Origin: Pontibacter flavimaris | Lineage (GTDB): Bacteria; Bacteroidota; Bacteroidia; Cytophagales; Hymenobacteraceae | Assembly (NCBI RefSeq): GCF_001907195.1 | Contig: NZ_LVWA01000004.1 | Coordinates: forward strand, 372,001-436,000 | Direction of reading: 5' to 3' | DNA: 64,000 nt | Shown here: positions 37,817-46,053 of the stretch, piece by piece | Position numbering within the stretch: the stretch's first letter is position 1 | How the letters are laid out: every line of letters begins with the position of its first letter | Notes under the pieces: generated by a model | Databases searched by the model: none | What the model saw: only the letters and a program-made list of their open reading frames with translations | Told to the model about the DNA's origin: nothing | Position numbers and translations under genes: made by a program

Positions 37817-39154
37817 ATGAAAAGCAAGTTTATCCTCTGCCTGTTGTGGTGCGTTACCAGCCTGTCGGCGATGGCGCAAAGCAAAGGCAACAAGATTGAG
37901 TTTACGGAGTACACGCTCCCGAACGGCCTGCATGTGATCCTGCACCAGGACAAGTCCACGCCTAACGTGGCGGTGTCGGTGCTCTACCATGTCGGCTCCA
38001 AAAACGAAGTGAAAGGCCGCTCGGGCTTTGCGCATTTCTTTGAGCACCTGATGTTTGAAGGCACCGAGAACATTGGCCGCGGCGAGTATAGCTCGCTGGT
38101 GCAGAAAGCCGGCGGCGCGCTGAACGCCAATACCTCTTTCGACCGCACGTATTACTACGAGCTGCTGCCGTCCAACCAGGTGGAACTGGGGCTATGGATG
38201 GAAGCCGAACGCATGAGGGCCGCCAAAGTAGACGAAATTGGCGTAGAGACGCAGCGTAAGGTGGTGCAGGAAGAGAAGCGTGAGCGCATCGACAACCAGC
38301 CTTATGGCTCGATGGGCGAGAATGTGTTCTCGCTGGCCTATACCAAGCACCCGTACCGCTTCATGCCGATCGGCTCTTTTGAGGATCTGAATGCCGCCAC
38401 CATCGAGGAGTTCCGCGACTTCTACAAGACCTTCTATGTGCCCAATAACGCTACCCTTTCCGTGGCCGGCGACATCAACATAGAAGACACCAAAAAGATG
38501 ATCGAGAAGTACTTCTCTAGCATCCCGAAAGGTACGAAAGAGATCCCTCGCCCTAACATTACAGAGCCAAAGCAGACAGAAGAACGCCGCAAAACGGTAT
38601 ATGACAACATCCAGTTGCCCGCCGTTATCCAGGCTTACCATATCCCGGCGCAGGGCACTGAGGATTACTATGCCCTGTCGATGCTGACCACGTTGCTGAG
38701 CGGCGGTGAGAGTGCCCGCCTGCCCAAAGCGCTGGTAGACAAACAGCAGAAAGCCGTGGCTGCCGCCTCTATCCCCTTCCCGACCGAAGACCCGGGCCTG
38801 TTCCTGACTTTTGCCATTGCCAACATGGGCGTGGAGGTGGCCGACCTGGAGCAAGCCATGGACGCCGAGGTGGAGCGCGTGAAAACGGAGCCGCTCTCAG
38901 ACCAGGAATTCCAGAAGCTCCGCAACCAGGTGGAAAGCAGCTTTGTGCAGCAGAACAGCACCGTGGCGGGTCGTGCCGAGAGCCTGGCCAACTACCATGT
39001 ATACTTCGGCGACGCCAACCTGATCAATACGGAGCTGGACCGCTACCTGAACGTGACAAAAGACGACATCCAGCGCGTGGCCAGGGAGTACCTCACCAAG
39101 ACCAACCGCGTCGTGCTACATTACCTGCCAAAATCAGCGGAAGCAAAAAAGTAG
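37817..39154 (+). CDS. M16 family zinc peptidase, catalytic
   Basis: 445 residues from ATG 37817, which starts a clear signal peptide (KFILCLLWCVTSLSAMAQ). The inverted zinc motif HxxEH is present as H73-FFE-H77 with the downstream glutamate region QRKVVQEEKRER, and the companion C-terminal M16 fold follows (HIPAQGTEDYYAL). Periplasmic oligopeptide or targeting-peptide-type protease. It precedes a second M16 protein that lacks the zinc motif; such active/inactive pairs form heterodimers in other bacteria and mitochondria, so this is likely the catalytic subunit (inference). Confidence 0.92.
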   Translation: MKSKFILCLLWCVTSLSAMAQSKGNKIEFTEYTLPNGLHVILHQDKSTPNVAVSVLYHVGSKNEVKGRSGFAHFFEHLMFEGTENIGRGEYSSLVQKAGGALNANTSFDRTYYYELLPSNQVELGLWMEAERMRAAKVDEIGVETQRKVVQEEKRERIDNQPYGSMGENVFSLAYTKHPYRFMPIGSFEDLNAATIEEFRDFYKTFYVPNNATLSVAGDINIEDTKKMIEKYFSSIPKGTKEIPRPNITEPKQTEERRKTVYDNIQLPAVIQAYHIPAQGTEDYYALSMLTTLLSGGESARLPKALVDKQQKAVAAASIPFPTEDPGLFLTFAIANMGVEVADLEQAMDAEVERVKTEPLSDQEFQKLRNQVESSFVQQNSTVAGRAESLANYHVYFGDANLINTELDRYLNVTKDDIQRVAREYLTKTNRVVLHYLPKSAEAKK

Positions 39155-39177
39155 GAATTTTGGACAAAAGATGATTC

Positions 39178-39239
39178 GGACAAAAGACTCTATGACAAAA
39201 GACAAAAGAGGGATTATACTTTCAAACAGTCTTTTGTCC
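39178..39239. repeat. Inverted repeat of GGACAAAAGACT in the M16 spacer
   Basis: GGACAAAAGACT (39178-39189) and AGTCTTTTGTCC (39228-39239) are perfect 12-bp inverted arms. Between and around them are further GACAAAAGA and TTGTC words, giving a low-complexity spacer between the two M16 genes. Confidence 0.8.
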
Positions 39240-39282
39240 ATTGTCAAACCGTCCATTGTCAAAGTATAATCAACGAGAAATC

Positions 39283-41370
39283 ATGATAAAGAAACTATAT
39301 AGTACCGCCCTGCTGGCGCTGGCCTTGGTAAGCGTAATGCCGGCGCAGGCGCAGCAAACCACGCCTCCGGCTCCGGGCCCGGCGCCTAAAATTGAGCTGG
39401 GCGAGTATAAGCACTTCACCCTGAAAAACGGCCTGAAAGTATACGTGGTGGAAAACCACAAACTGCCGGTGGTGTCCCTGTCGCTGGTGCTGGATCGCGA
39501 CCCGGTGCTGGAAGGCGACAAGGCAGGCTACGTACAGGCGGCCGGCCAGATGATGCGCACCGGCACCGCCAACCGCACCAAAGACCAGTTCGACGAGCAG
39601 GTAGACTTTATCGGGGCCGACCTGAGCTTCTCTGCTACCGGCTTCAGCGCCTCCTCGTTAAAAAAGCACCTGCCTACCCTGCTCGATCTGACCACCGACG
39701 CCCTGCTGAACCCCAAGTTCACGCAGGAGGAGCTGGACAAGATCAAAAAGCAGATGAAGGCCAACCTGGCGCAGGCCAAGGATAACCCCGACGCCATCGC
39801 CGGCCGCACCCGCAACCTGGTGCTGTATGGCAAAGACCACCCGTATGGGGAGCTGATGACCGAGGAGACGGTGGATAACTTTACGCTGGAGGACATTCAG
39901 AACTACTACAACACGTACTATAAACCCAATATCGGTTATCTGGCCGTGGTAGGCGACGTGACGGAAAAGGAGATGAAAAAGCTCCTGAAAAAATCGTTTG
40001 GCAAGTGGAAAAAGGGTGATGTGCAGGAAGTAAAGTATGAGCTGCCGCAGCAGCCGGAGCAAACGCAGGTGGTGATCGTGGACCGCCCAAGCTCGGTGCA
40101 AAGCTCGCTTATACTTACCAACCCGGTGGATATGAAGCCAGGAGCAGAAGATGCCGTGGCGGCCTCCCTGATGAACAACATCCTGGGCGGAGGCATGGAT
40201 GCCCGCCTGTTCCAGAACCTGCGCGAAACGCACGGCTATACCTATGGCGCCTACTCTTCCATCAACTCGGATGAGATACTTGGCCGCTTTAACGCCAACG
40301 CCAATGTGCGCAACGCCGTTACCGACAGCGCCGTGGTAGAGTTTATGACTGAGCTAAACAAGATCCGCACCGAGCGCGTGAGCGAGGAGGAGCTGCAGGA
40401 CGCGAAGGCGTACATGATGGGCAGCTTCGGCCGCGGCTTGGAGAACCCGGCTACGGTAGCGGTTTACGCTATCAACACGGCCCGCTACGGCCTGCCAGCC
40501 GATTACTACCCGAATTACCTGAAAAAGGTGGAGGCCGTAACGGCAGAGGATGTGCAGCGCGTGGCGCAGAAGTACATTAACCCGGGTAAAATGTACGTGC
40601 TGGCCGTAGGCAATGCCTCTGAAATATCCGACAAGCTGAAGAAGTTCGACAAGGACGACAGCCAGATCACCTACTACAACACGATGGGCGAGAAAGTGGA
40701 CCGTGCGGCTATGGGCGTTCCGGCTGGCTTAACTGCTGAGAAAGTAATTAACGACTATATCCAGGCAATCGGTGGCAAGGCCAACATCGAGAAACTAAAG
40801 GACATCAGCGTGACGAGCAGCGCCACCATCCAAGGCATGAAGTTGGTGTTTACGCAGCAGCAGAAAGGCAACGATAAATTCCTGGTGCAGGTGCTGATGA
40901 ACAACAGCCCCATGCAGCGCGTAATCATCAACGGCGACAAAGGTAAACTAGAAGCCCCGATGCAAGGTGTGAATCAGGAGATACCGAAAGAGCAGCTGGC
41001 AACGCAGAAACTGGAGGCCAACCTGTTCCCGGCACTGCTGTACGAGAAGCTGGGCATCGAAACCAAGTTAACGGGCGTGGAGGATGTGGATGGCACCCAG
41101 GCTTATGCTGTGGAAGTGAAGCAGCCAAACGGCCAGAAAGCGACCCACTACTTTGCCAAGGACACCGGCCTGCGCCTGAAAGAGGTAAACAGCCTGGAAA
41201 CGCCGCAAGGCGCCATTACCCAGACCAAAACCTACAGCAACTACAAAGAGGTTAACGGCGTGAAGTTCCCGCATGTAGTGGAAACCGTAGTAGGCCCGCA
41301 GTCGATCAAGGCGGAAGTGAAGACCATCGAGGTAAACAAGAACCTAAGCGACGATACATTTAAGCTGTAG
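39283..41370 (+). CDS. M16 family peptidase-like subunit without zinc motif, fused to a LolA-like domain
   Basis: 695 residues from ATG 39283, with signal peptide ending MPAQAQ. Residues about 40-480 are two M16 halves; where HxxEH should be, the sequence reads DKAGYVQAAGQMM, so no zinc site. The R/Y substrate-pocket region is kept (NLRETHGYTYGAYSS). Residues about 490-695 form a beta-rich lipoprotein-carrier-like (LolA/LolB-fold) domain (IQAIGGKANIEKLKDISVTS ... VNGVKFPHVVETV). Probably the substrate-binding partner of the catalytic M16 protein upstream. Ends at the terminator 41395-41430. Confidence 0.88.
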   Translation: MIKKLYSTALLALALVSVMPAQAQQTTPPAPGPAPKIELGEYKHFTLKNGLKVYVVENHKLPVVSLSLVLDRDPVLEGDKAGYVQAAGQMMRTGTANRTKDQFDEQVDFIGADLSFSATGFSASSLKKHLPTLLDLTTDALLNPKFTQEELDKIKKQMKANLAQAKDNPDAIAGRTRNLVLYGKDHPYGELMTEETVDNFTLEDIQNYYNTYYKPNIGYLAVVGDVTEKEMKKLLKKSFGKWKKGDVQEVKYELPQQPEQTQVVIVDRPSSVQSSLILTNPVDMKPGAEDAVAASLMNNILGGGMDARLFQNLRETHGYTYGAYSSINSDEILGRFNANANVRNAVTDSAVVEFMTELNKIRTERVSEEELQDAKAYMMGSFGRGLENPATVAVYAINTARYGLPADYYPNYLKKVEAVTAEDVQRVAQKYINPGKMYVLAVGNASEISDKLKKFDKDDSQITYYNTMGEKVDRAAMGVPAGLTAEKVINDYIQAIGGKANIEKLKDISVTSSATIQGMKLVFTQQQKGNDKFLVQVLMNNSPMQRVIINGDKGKLEAPMQGVNQEIPKEQLATQKLEANLFPALLYEKLGIETKLTGVEDVDGTQAYAVEVKQPNGQKATHYFAKDTGLRLKEVNSLETPQGAITQTKTYSNYKEVNGVKFPHVVETVVGPQSIKAEVKTIEVNKNLSDDTFKL

Positions 41371-41394
41371 GTTTTATACTTGGTGGTAAAGTAT

Positions 41395-41430
41395 AAAGCG
41401 GCTGCTCTTGTTAGGGTAGCCGCTTTTTTT
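41395..41430 (+). terminator. Terminator of the M16 pair
   Basis: AAAGCGGCT (41395-41403) and AGCCGCTTT (41418-41426) with a seven-base T run, 25 bp beyond the stop codon. The 840 bp that follow up to 42272 hold no gene but are almost wholly repeat elements. Confidence 0.9.
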
Positions 41431-41500
41431 GTTTTCTCCCTGTTTGGCTGGGGAAGCCCGTTAAAAATGGTTTTATACTTTCTTAGCCATCTCCCTGGCG

Positions 41501-41840
41501 CAAGTCTCCAGACTTGTGTCCTACGATGGTGTCGGGTCTCTGACTCGACTGGCTTGAAAAGCCACATTTTATACTTCTCCCGGCTATACTTGCATAGCCC
41601 CTGCTTCCTTCTGTTTGAATCAAGCTATACTTGTTAGCTGCTGTTCATCCTCCAGACTTACATAAGCTACTGTTTCATTTCATACTTTGGCTCCCTCGGG
41701 CCGGGAGGCCTCGCCTTCGGGCATCGCGCTGGGAGCTTTTCCTGCCCTCGTACCTCGGGCTGCCTCACTAGCGTTCGGCACCGGAAAAACTCGCATAGGC
41801 GCTCAACCCAAAGGCTGGAAACAATTCGATAGCTGCTGTT
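41501..41840 (-). repeat. Modular structured repeat, copy R2 (inverted relative to R1 and R3)
   Basis: Read on the minus strand it has the same module order as R3: GCTATCGAAT, CCAGCCTTTGGGTTGAGCGCC, TATGCGAGTTTTTCCGGTGCC, GGAAAAGCTCCCAGCGCGAT, GCCCGAAGGCGAGGCCTCCC, GGGAGCCAAAGTATGA, then three hairpins. These are TGGCTT-TTC-AAGCCA (41550-41564), GTCGAGTC-AGA-GACCCGAC (41531-41549) and CAAGTCT-GG-AGACTTG (41501-41516). Each stem also forms in R3 although several base pairs differ. Confidence 0.82.
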
Positions 41841-41853
41841 CATGTAACTTCTG

Positions 41854-41888
41854 CCAAGTCCCCCTTTGAAGGAGGTAGGGGGATGTAA
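41854..41888. repeat. CCCCCTTTGAAGG palindromic repeat, copy 1
   Basis: CCAAGTCCCCCTTTGAAGGAGGTAGGGGGATGT; the reverse complement of 55888-55922 with a few differences. Confidence 0.75.
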
Positions 41889-41897
41889 TCATCTGCT

Positions 41898-41934
41898 GAA
41901 AATTCCCCTCCTTGGAGGGGCTAGGGGTGGGTTT
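41898..41934. repeat. AATTCCCCTCC palindromic repeat
   Basis: AATTCCCCTCCTTGGAGGGG then CTAGGGGTGGGTTTA; inverted relative of 28061-28090 and related to family G. Confidence 0.65.
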
Positions 41935-42014
41935 ATACTTGTAGGGACAGGTCGCGACCTGTTCGCGCGATACTAGTGGCTATGAAAGTTATACTTCAGC
42001 CAAAGCAGTAACAG

Positions 42015-42064
42015 CAGGCTCCCCTCCTTAGATAAGGAGGGGCAGGGGTGGTTGGATCCGGCAA
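42015..42064. repeat. Palindromic repeat, family G, copy 2
   Basis: CAGGCTCCCCTCCTTAGATA, then AGGAGGGGCAGGGGTGGTT and GGATCCGGCA. Near-identical to the reverse complement of 55792-55844 and close to 6311-6361. A degenerate relative follows at about 42144-42226. Confidence 0.8.
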
Positions 42065-42113
42065 CTATGAAAACTACACTTTACCAATAGCCCCGGCTTT
42101 AGCTCCCTGCCCA

Positions 42114-42134
42114 CAAGATCCTTTCAGGATGACA
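42114..42134. repeat. TGTCATCCTGAAAGGATCTTG repeat core (inverted)
   Basis: CAAGATCCTTTCAGGATGACA is the exact reverse complement of the first 21 bases of 51959-52034. Confidence 0.75.
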
Positions 42135-42230
42135 AAAAATAGCAACTACAGGCTCTCCTGCTTAGCCAAGTCTTGGATCCCGAACTTATTTCGGGAGAGA
42201 ATCAGGGGTGATTAGACTCGATACTGCAGA

Positions 42231-42270
42231 ACTCCCTCCCCTGTTTTTAGGGGAGGGCTGGGGTGGGGTT
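42231..42270. repeat. Short palindromic repeat, family A, copy 3 (inverted)
   Basis: ACTCCCTCCCCTGTTTTTAG, then GGGAGGGCTGGGGTGGGGTT. It begins two bases beyond the stop codon of the DUF72 gene, mirroring the copy that spans the metH stop. CCCTCCCC/GGGGAGGG form a hairpin that may act as a terminator. Confidence 0.8.
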
Positions 42271-42272
42271 AT

Positions 42273-43181
42273 CTAAAACAACTCCCCCTGTACCGGCTGT
42301 ACAATCTTCTTCGGAGGCTTCAGGTCAAAGCCGCATACTTTGTTTAGCCTCTCGATGAGGTAAGTGGCCAGCTCCGGGGCCAGCGTGTTATCCGGCTCGT
42401 GCACGAAAAAGTATAGCTTCTGCAAACCATTGTCGAACCATTCTTTCAGGCGCTCCACCCAGGCATCGATGCGGGTGTAATCTGTCGGATGCAGGCTGTT
42501 GCCTACAAAGCGCATCATGGCCGAGGGAGTAGTCAGGCGCATGTGCAGCACGTCGCGGCGGCCGGCCACATCGGTCAGCACGGTGCCTGCTTTATACTTC
42601 TCCAACACCTCGAAAAGCTCCAGGCTGGCTATGTTATCCACAAACCAACCCTCGTGGCGCAGCTCTACGGTGATGGGTATACTTTCGGGGATGAAAGCCA
42701 GGAAAGCCTCCAGGTTGGGCAATTGGTTGGGCGCAAAGTAGGGCGGCAACTGCAGAAAAGCATCGCCCAGTTTGTCTTCGAGCCCGGCAATGGCCGCACA
42801 AAAAGCCGCGGTTACGTCCTGCGTACTGCGCAGGGCCGCCTCGTGGCTGATGAGCTGCGGGAATTTGGGGCAGAACTTGAACCCGCGCGGCACCATGTTA
42901 CGCCAGCGATCGATGGTGTCGGGGCTGGGGATGTGGTAGTGCGTGCTGTTGAGCTCGATGGTGTTGAACTGCCGGCTGTACCACTGCAAAGATTCCTTTT
43001 CAGGCATCCCGGCCGGGTAGTACTTGCCCACCCACGCTTTGTTCACCCACACGGGCAGCCCCACGTATACCTGCGGCTTCAGGTAAGAGCCGGAACGCTG
43101 CAGCAGCGGCAGCGTGTCGGGGTGGTTGGGAGGCAGCGTGAAGTCTGCGCGGCTGATGTCGGCCAGCTTTCCAAAGTCCAT
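42273..43181 (-). CDS. DUF72 (YecE-like) TIM-barrel protein
   Basis: 302 residues. Family markers: YVGLPVWVNKAWVGKYYP, QFNTIELNSTHYHIPS, WRNMVPRGFKFCPKFPQLISH, the acidic VELRHEGWF, and FFVHEP near the C-terminus. The fold is a TIM barrel; no reaction is established for the family. Start ATG at 43181 (MDFGKLADIS). Its stop codon (42273-42275) is followed at once by a palindromic repeat. Divergent from rlpA across a 350-bp spacer. Confidence 0.9.
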   Translation of the reverse strand: MDFGKLADISRADFTLPPNHPDTLPLLQRSGSYLKPQVYVGLPVWVNKAWVGKYYPAGMPEKESLQWYSRQFNTIELNSTHYHIPSPDTIDRWRNMVPRGFKFCPKFPQLISHEAALRSTQDVTAAFCAAIAGLEDKLGDAFLQLPPYFAPNQLPNLEAFLAFIPESIPITVELRHEGWFVDNIASLELFEVLEKYKAGTVLTDVAGRRDVLHMRLTTPSAMMRFVGNSLHPTDYTRIDAWVERLKEWFDNGLQKLYFFVHEPDNTLAPELATYLIERLNKVCGFDLKPPKKIVQPVQGELF

Positions 43182-43497
43182 ACTTTATGCTTTTAATTGC
43201 TATACGTGCATCCCGTCGGCAATGGCAAAAGTAGCACAGTCTGCGGCGTCATCGTTATCAAAACTCCGTAAAATCAGGTTGAAATTAGGGGCAAACCGGC
43301 TTGACTGGAAGAAAAGTTTTAATTATTTTTTATAGGCTATTTTCTATACCTGTAACACATGAAAATATAGCCATACGTGCTATAAAAGGCGATTTCTGCA
43401 TTACCTGACCCAGGCCAAATTTGCCCCTCCTGCCCATATCCCCCTACGCTCTCCGGGCAATAACGGCGTAAAAGGGCTCGTTTAAAAACAAATTCCG

Positions 43498-43505
43498 TAA
43501 TTTTG
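43498..43505 (+). promoter_or_regulatory. -7 box of rlpA
   Basis: TAATTTTG is an exact TAnnTTTG match 25 bp before ATG 43530. It overlaps the in-frame TTG at 43503, which therefore cannot be the start codon. I do not see a good -33 element. Confidence 0.5.
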
Positions 43506-43529
43506 CGGCTTCACCAACTATTAAGTGAT

Positions 43530-44030
43530 ATGGATCATAATAGAAAGTGCTTTATTTTTTTAGTAGCTATTTTTCTATTTATCGGCTTTAGCCAACCAAC
43601 TTTTGCACTAAACAACAATGCCGGCCTGGCGAAAGTACAGCAGGGCGAGGCATCGTGGTACGGCAGCCGTTACCACGGCAGAAAAACCAGCAGTGGCGAG
43701 CGTTACAACAAAAACGACATGACCGCTGCCCACAAAACCCTCCCTTTCGGCACGGTGGTTAAGGTAACCAACCTCGACAACAACGAGTGGGTCATCCTGC
43801 GCATCAACGACCGGGGCCCCTTCGTAGGCGACCGCATCATTGATGTGTCGGAGGCAGCCGCTCAGGAACTCGACTTCCACAGCCAGGGAATTGGTAATGT
43901 GAAGGTGGAGGTGCTGGAATCCAAGGCAGACATTGCCACGGCCGTTGGCTTCTCTTTCGAGGTGCCGTCTTATGCTGAGAACAAGCTCGGCGCTGGTATG
44001 GATACCGGCAGATGGCTTAGCGCAAGGTAA
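43530..44030 (+). CDS. rlpA: RlpA family septal-ring-type lytic transglycosylase / rare lipoprotein A
   Basis: 166 residues from ATG 43530. Hydrophobic N-terminal signal (FIFLVAIFLFIGFSQPTFA) without a lipobox cysteine. The double-psi beta-barrel domain follows: GEASWYGSRYHGRKTSSGERYNK (catalytic-region signature), TAAHKTLPFGTVVKVTNL with the conserved His, and RINDRGPFVGDRIIDVSEAA with the conserved Asp and Arg. Members cleave peptidoglycan lacking stem peptides. No SPOR domain is present, so septal targeting by that route is not expected. Confidence 0.9.
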   Translation: MDHNRKCFIFLVAIFLFIGFSQPTFALNNNAGLAKVQQGEASWYGSRYHGRKTSSGERYNKNDMTAAHKTLPFGTVVKVTNLDNNEWVILRINDRGPFVGDRIIDVSEAAAQELDFHSQGIGNVKVEVLESKADIATAVGFSFEVPSYAENKLGAGMDTGRWLSAR

Positions 44031-44070
44031 GGCAAGAGTTTTTTAATTTACTGGATCAAATTACCGCGTT

Positions 44071-44106
44071 AAGCGCAGTGCCTGCAAGGGTGCTGCGCTT
44101 TTGTTA
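44071..44106 (+). terminator. Terminator of rlpA
   Basis: AAGCGCAG (44071-44078) and CTGCGCTT (44093-44100) followed by TTGTTATTT, 40 bp after the stop codon. Confidence 0.8.
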
Positions 44107-44258
44107 TTTAGCCCGGTTTTGTCTAAAAGTATGCCTGCTTCATCCGGAAAATCCTGTCGTTGAGCCGATACGCCATACTTATACTTTGAGAAGTAAAACA
44201 GAATCGCTATACTTAGATACCGAAACAGAACCTTTATACTTACCTAACCTTATTCACT

Positions 44259-45905
44259 TTGAAACGACGAAATTTCCTTGAACTATCGGCCCTGGGGCTG
44301 GGAGGCCTGATGTTGCCGTCCATCCCGGTCTTCGGCGATGCGGTATCGCCGGAGCGTTTGCTGGAGACCGTGGATACAGCGCTGAAGAAGCGCCTGGCCG
44401 ACGTAGCGCTGAACACGGCCAAATCGAAGGGCGCCTCCTATGCCGACGTGCGCATTGGCCGCTATTTGCAGCAGTACCTGTTTACCCGCGAGAAGCAGGT
44501 GCAGAACATCGTGAATGCCGAATCGTACGGCGTGGGCGTGCGCGTGCTGGCCAACGGCACCTGGGGCTTTGCCGCCACCTCCGATGTATCGGATAAAGGC
44601 ATTGCCAAGGCCGCTGAGCAAGCCGTAGCCATTGCCAAAGCCAACGCCAAACTGCAGAAAGAGCCGGTAAAGCTGGCGCCTGTAAAGGGATTTGGCGAGG
44701 TAAGCTGGAAAACCCCTATCGAGAAGAACGCTTTTGAAGTACCAGTAGGCGAGAAAGCAGATCTGTTGCTGGCTGCCAACGCCAAGGCGCTGGAGAACGG
44801 TGCCAACTTCGTGAACTCGGCCCTGTTCCAGGTAAACGAGCAGAAGTACTTCGCCTCCACCGATGGCTCCTACATCGACCAGGACATCCACCGCATCTGG
44901 CCGAACTTTACCGTTACGGTGGTGGATAAAGCTTCCGGCAAGTTTAAAACCCGCGAGGCCCTTAGCGCCCCGATGGGGATGGGCTGGGAGTACATGGTCC
45001 CGAAAGCAGGTGAAAAGATAAAAGGACCGGAGGGCACAGGCCTGATGGGCTACCGCTACGCCTACGATATGCTGGAAGATGCTACCCTGGCCGCCAAACA
45101 GGCCAAAGAGAAGCTCACCGCCAAGTCAGTAGCCGCTGGCAAGTATGACCTTATACTTGACCCCAACCACCTGGGCCTGACCATCCACGAATCGGTAGGG
45201 CACCCGCTGGAGCTGGACCGCGTGCTGGGCTACGAAGCCAACTATGCCGGTACTTCTTTTGCCACGCTGGATAAGTGGAAGTCGAAGAACTTCAAGTATG
45301 GCTCTGACAAGGTGAACATCTTTGCCGACAAAACGCAGAAAGGCTCGCTTGGCCTGGTAGGCTGGGACGACGAAGGCGTGAAAACCAAGCAGTGGGACCT
45401 GATCAAAGACGGTACGCTGGTGAACTACCAGGCCATCCGCGACCAGGCGCACATCATCGACGAAAAAGAATCGCACGGTTGCTGCTACGCCGACAACTGG
45501 AGCTCGGTGCAGTTCCAGCGCATGCCAAACGTATCGCTGGCGCCGGGCAAGGAGAAAAAGAATGTGGATCAGTTGATAAGTGGTGTGGATAAAGGTATCT
45601 ACATCGCCGGTCGCGGCTCCTACTCTATCGACCAGCAGCGCTACAACTTCCAGTTCGGCGGCACGGTGTTCTACGAGATCAGCAAAGGCAAAATAGTAGG
45701 CCCGCTGGAGGACGTAGCCTACCAGAGCAACACGCAGGAATTCTGGAATTCCTGCGCCGGCTCCTGCGACGAGAGCGACTACCGCCTGTTCGGCTCGTTC
45801 TTCGACGGAAAAGGCCAGCCCAGCCAGGTAAGTGCGGTATCGCATGGCTCGGCCCACACCCGCTTTAACGGCGTGAACGTGATCAACACGGCAAGAAAAA
45901 TCTAG
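44259..45905 (+). CDS. tldD: TldD-type metalloprotease subunit with Tat-like signal
   Basis: 548 residues; TldD/TldE heterodimers unfold and digest peptides, for example in processing of microcin B17 and CcdA. The TldD zinc motif HExxxH is H310-E311-SVG-H315, and the C-terminal metal-ligand region reads CAGSCDES (C499, C503). Unlike E. coli TldD it begins KRRNFLELSALGLGGLML, a twin-arginine-type signal, so it is probably exported folded. Start is TTG at 44259: translation from any later ATG would cut the signal. Followed by tldE after a 148-bp low-complexity spacer. Confidence 0.9.
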   Translation: MKRRNFLELSALGLGGLMLPSIPVFGDAVSPERLLETVDTALKKRLADVALNTAKSKGASYADVRIGRYLQQYLFTREKQVQNIVNAESYGVGVRVLANGTWGFAATSDVSDKGIAKAAEQAVAIAKANAKLQKEPVKLAPVKGFGEVSWKTPIEKNAFEVPVGEKADLLLAANAKALENGANFVNSALFQVNEQKYFASTDGSYIDQDIHRIWPNFTVTVVDKASGKFKTREALSAPMGMGWEYMVPKAGEKIKGPEGTGLMGYRYAYDMLEDATLAAKQAKEKLTAKSVAAGKYDLILDPNHLGLTIHESVGHPLELDRVLGYEANYAGTSFATLDKWKSKNFKYGSDKVNIFADKTQKGSLGLVGWDDEGVKTKQWDLIKDGTLVNYQAIRDQAHIIDEKESHGCCYADNWSSVQFQRMPNVSLAPGKEKKNVDQLISGVDKGIYIAGRGSYSIDQQRYNFQFGGTVFYEISKGKIVGPLEDVAYQSNTQEFWNSCAGSCDESDYRLFGSFFDGKGQPSQVSAVSHGSAHTRFNGVNVINTARKI

Positions 45906-46053
45906 CGATTTTTAGTTTAGAGTTAAAAGTTAATAGTTAAAAGTGGATATGTCAGAGATTGGTTGCGCTCACAGCTCCTCACTCTCTAACTTTCTAACCT
46001 TTTAACTTTCTAACTCCCTTAACTCATAACTCTCAACTCTTAACAATCTAAAA
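45906..46053. repeat. Low-complexity spacer of TAACTTTCTAACT words
   Basis: The tldD-tldE gap is largely made of degenerate short words such as AGTTAAAAGTTAATAGTTAA on one side and CTCTCTAACTTTCTAACC, TTTTAACTTTCTAACTCCC on the other. Similar spacers precede batA (52033-52088) and flank 55737-55791 and 63176-63240. Confidence 0.6.
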
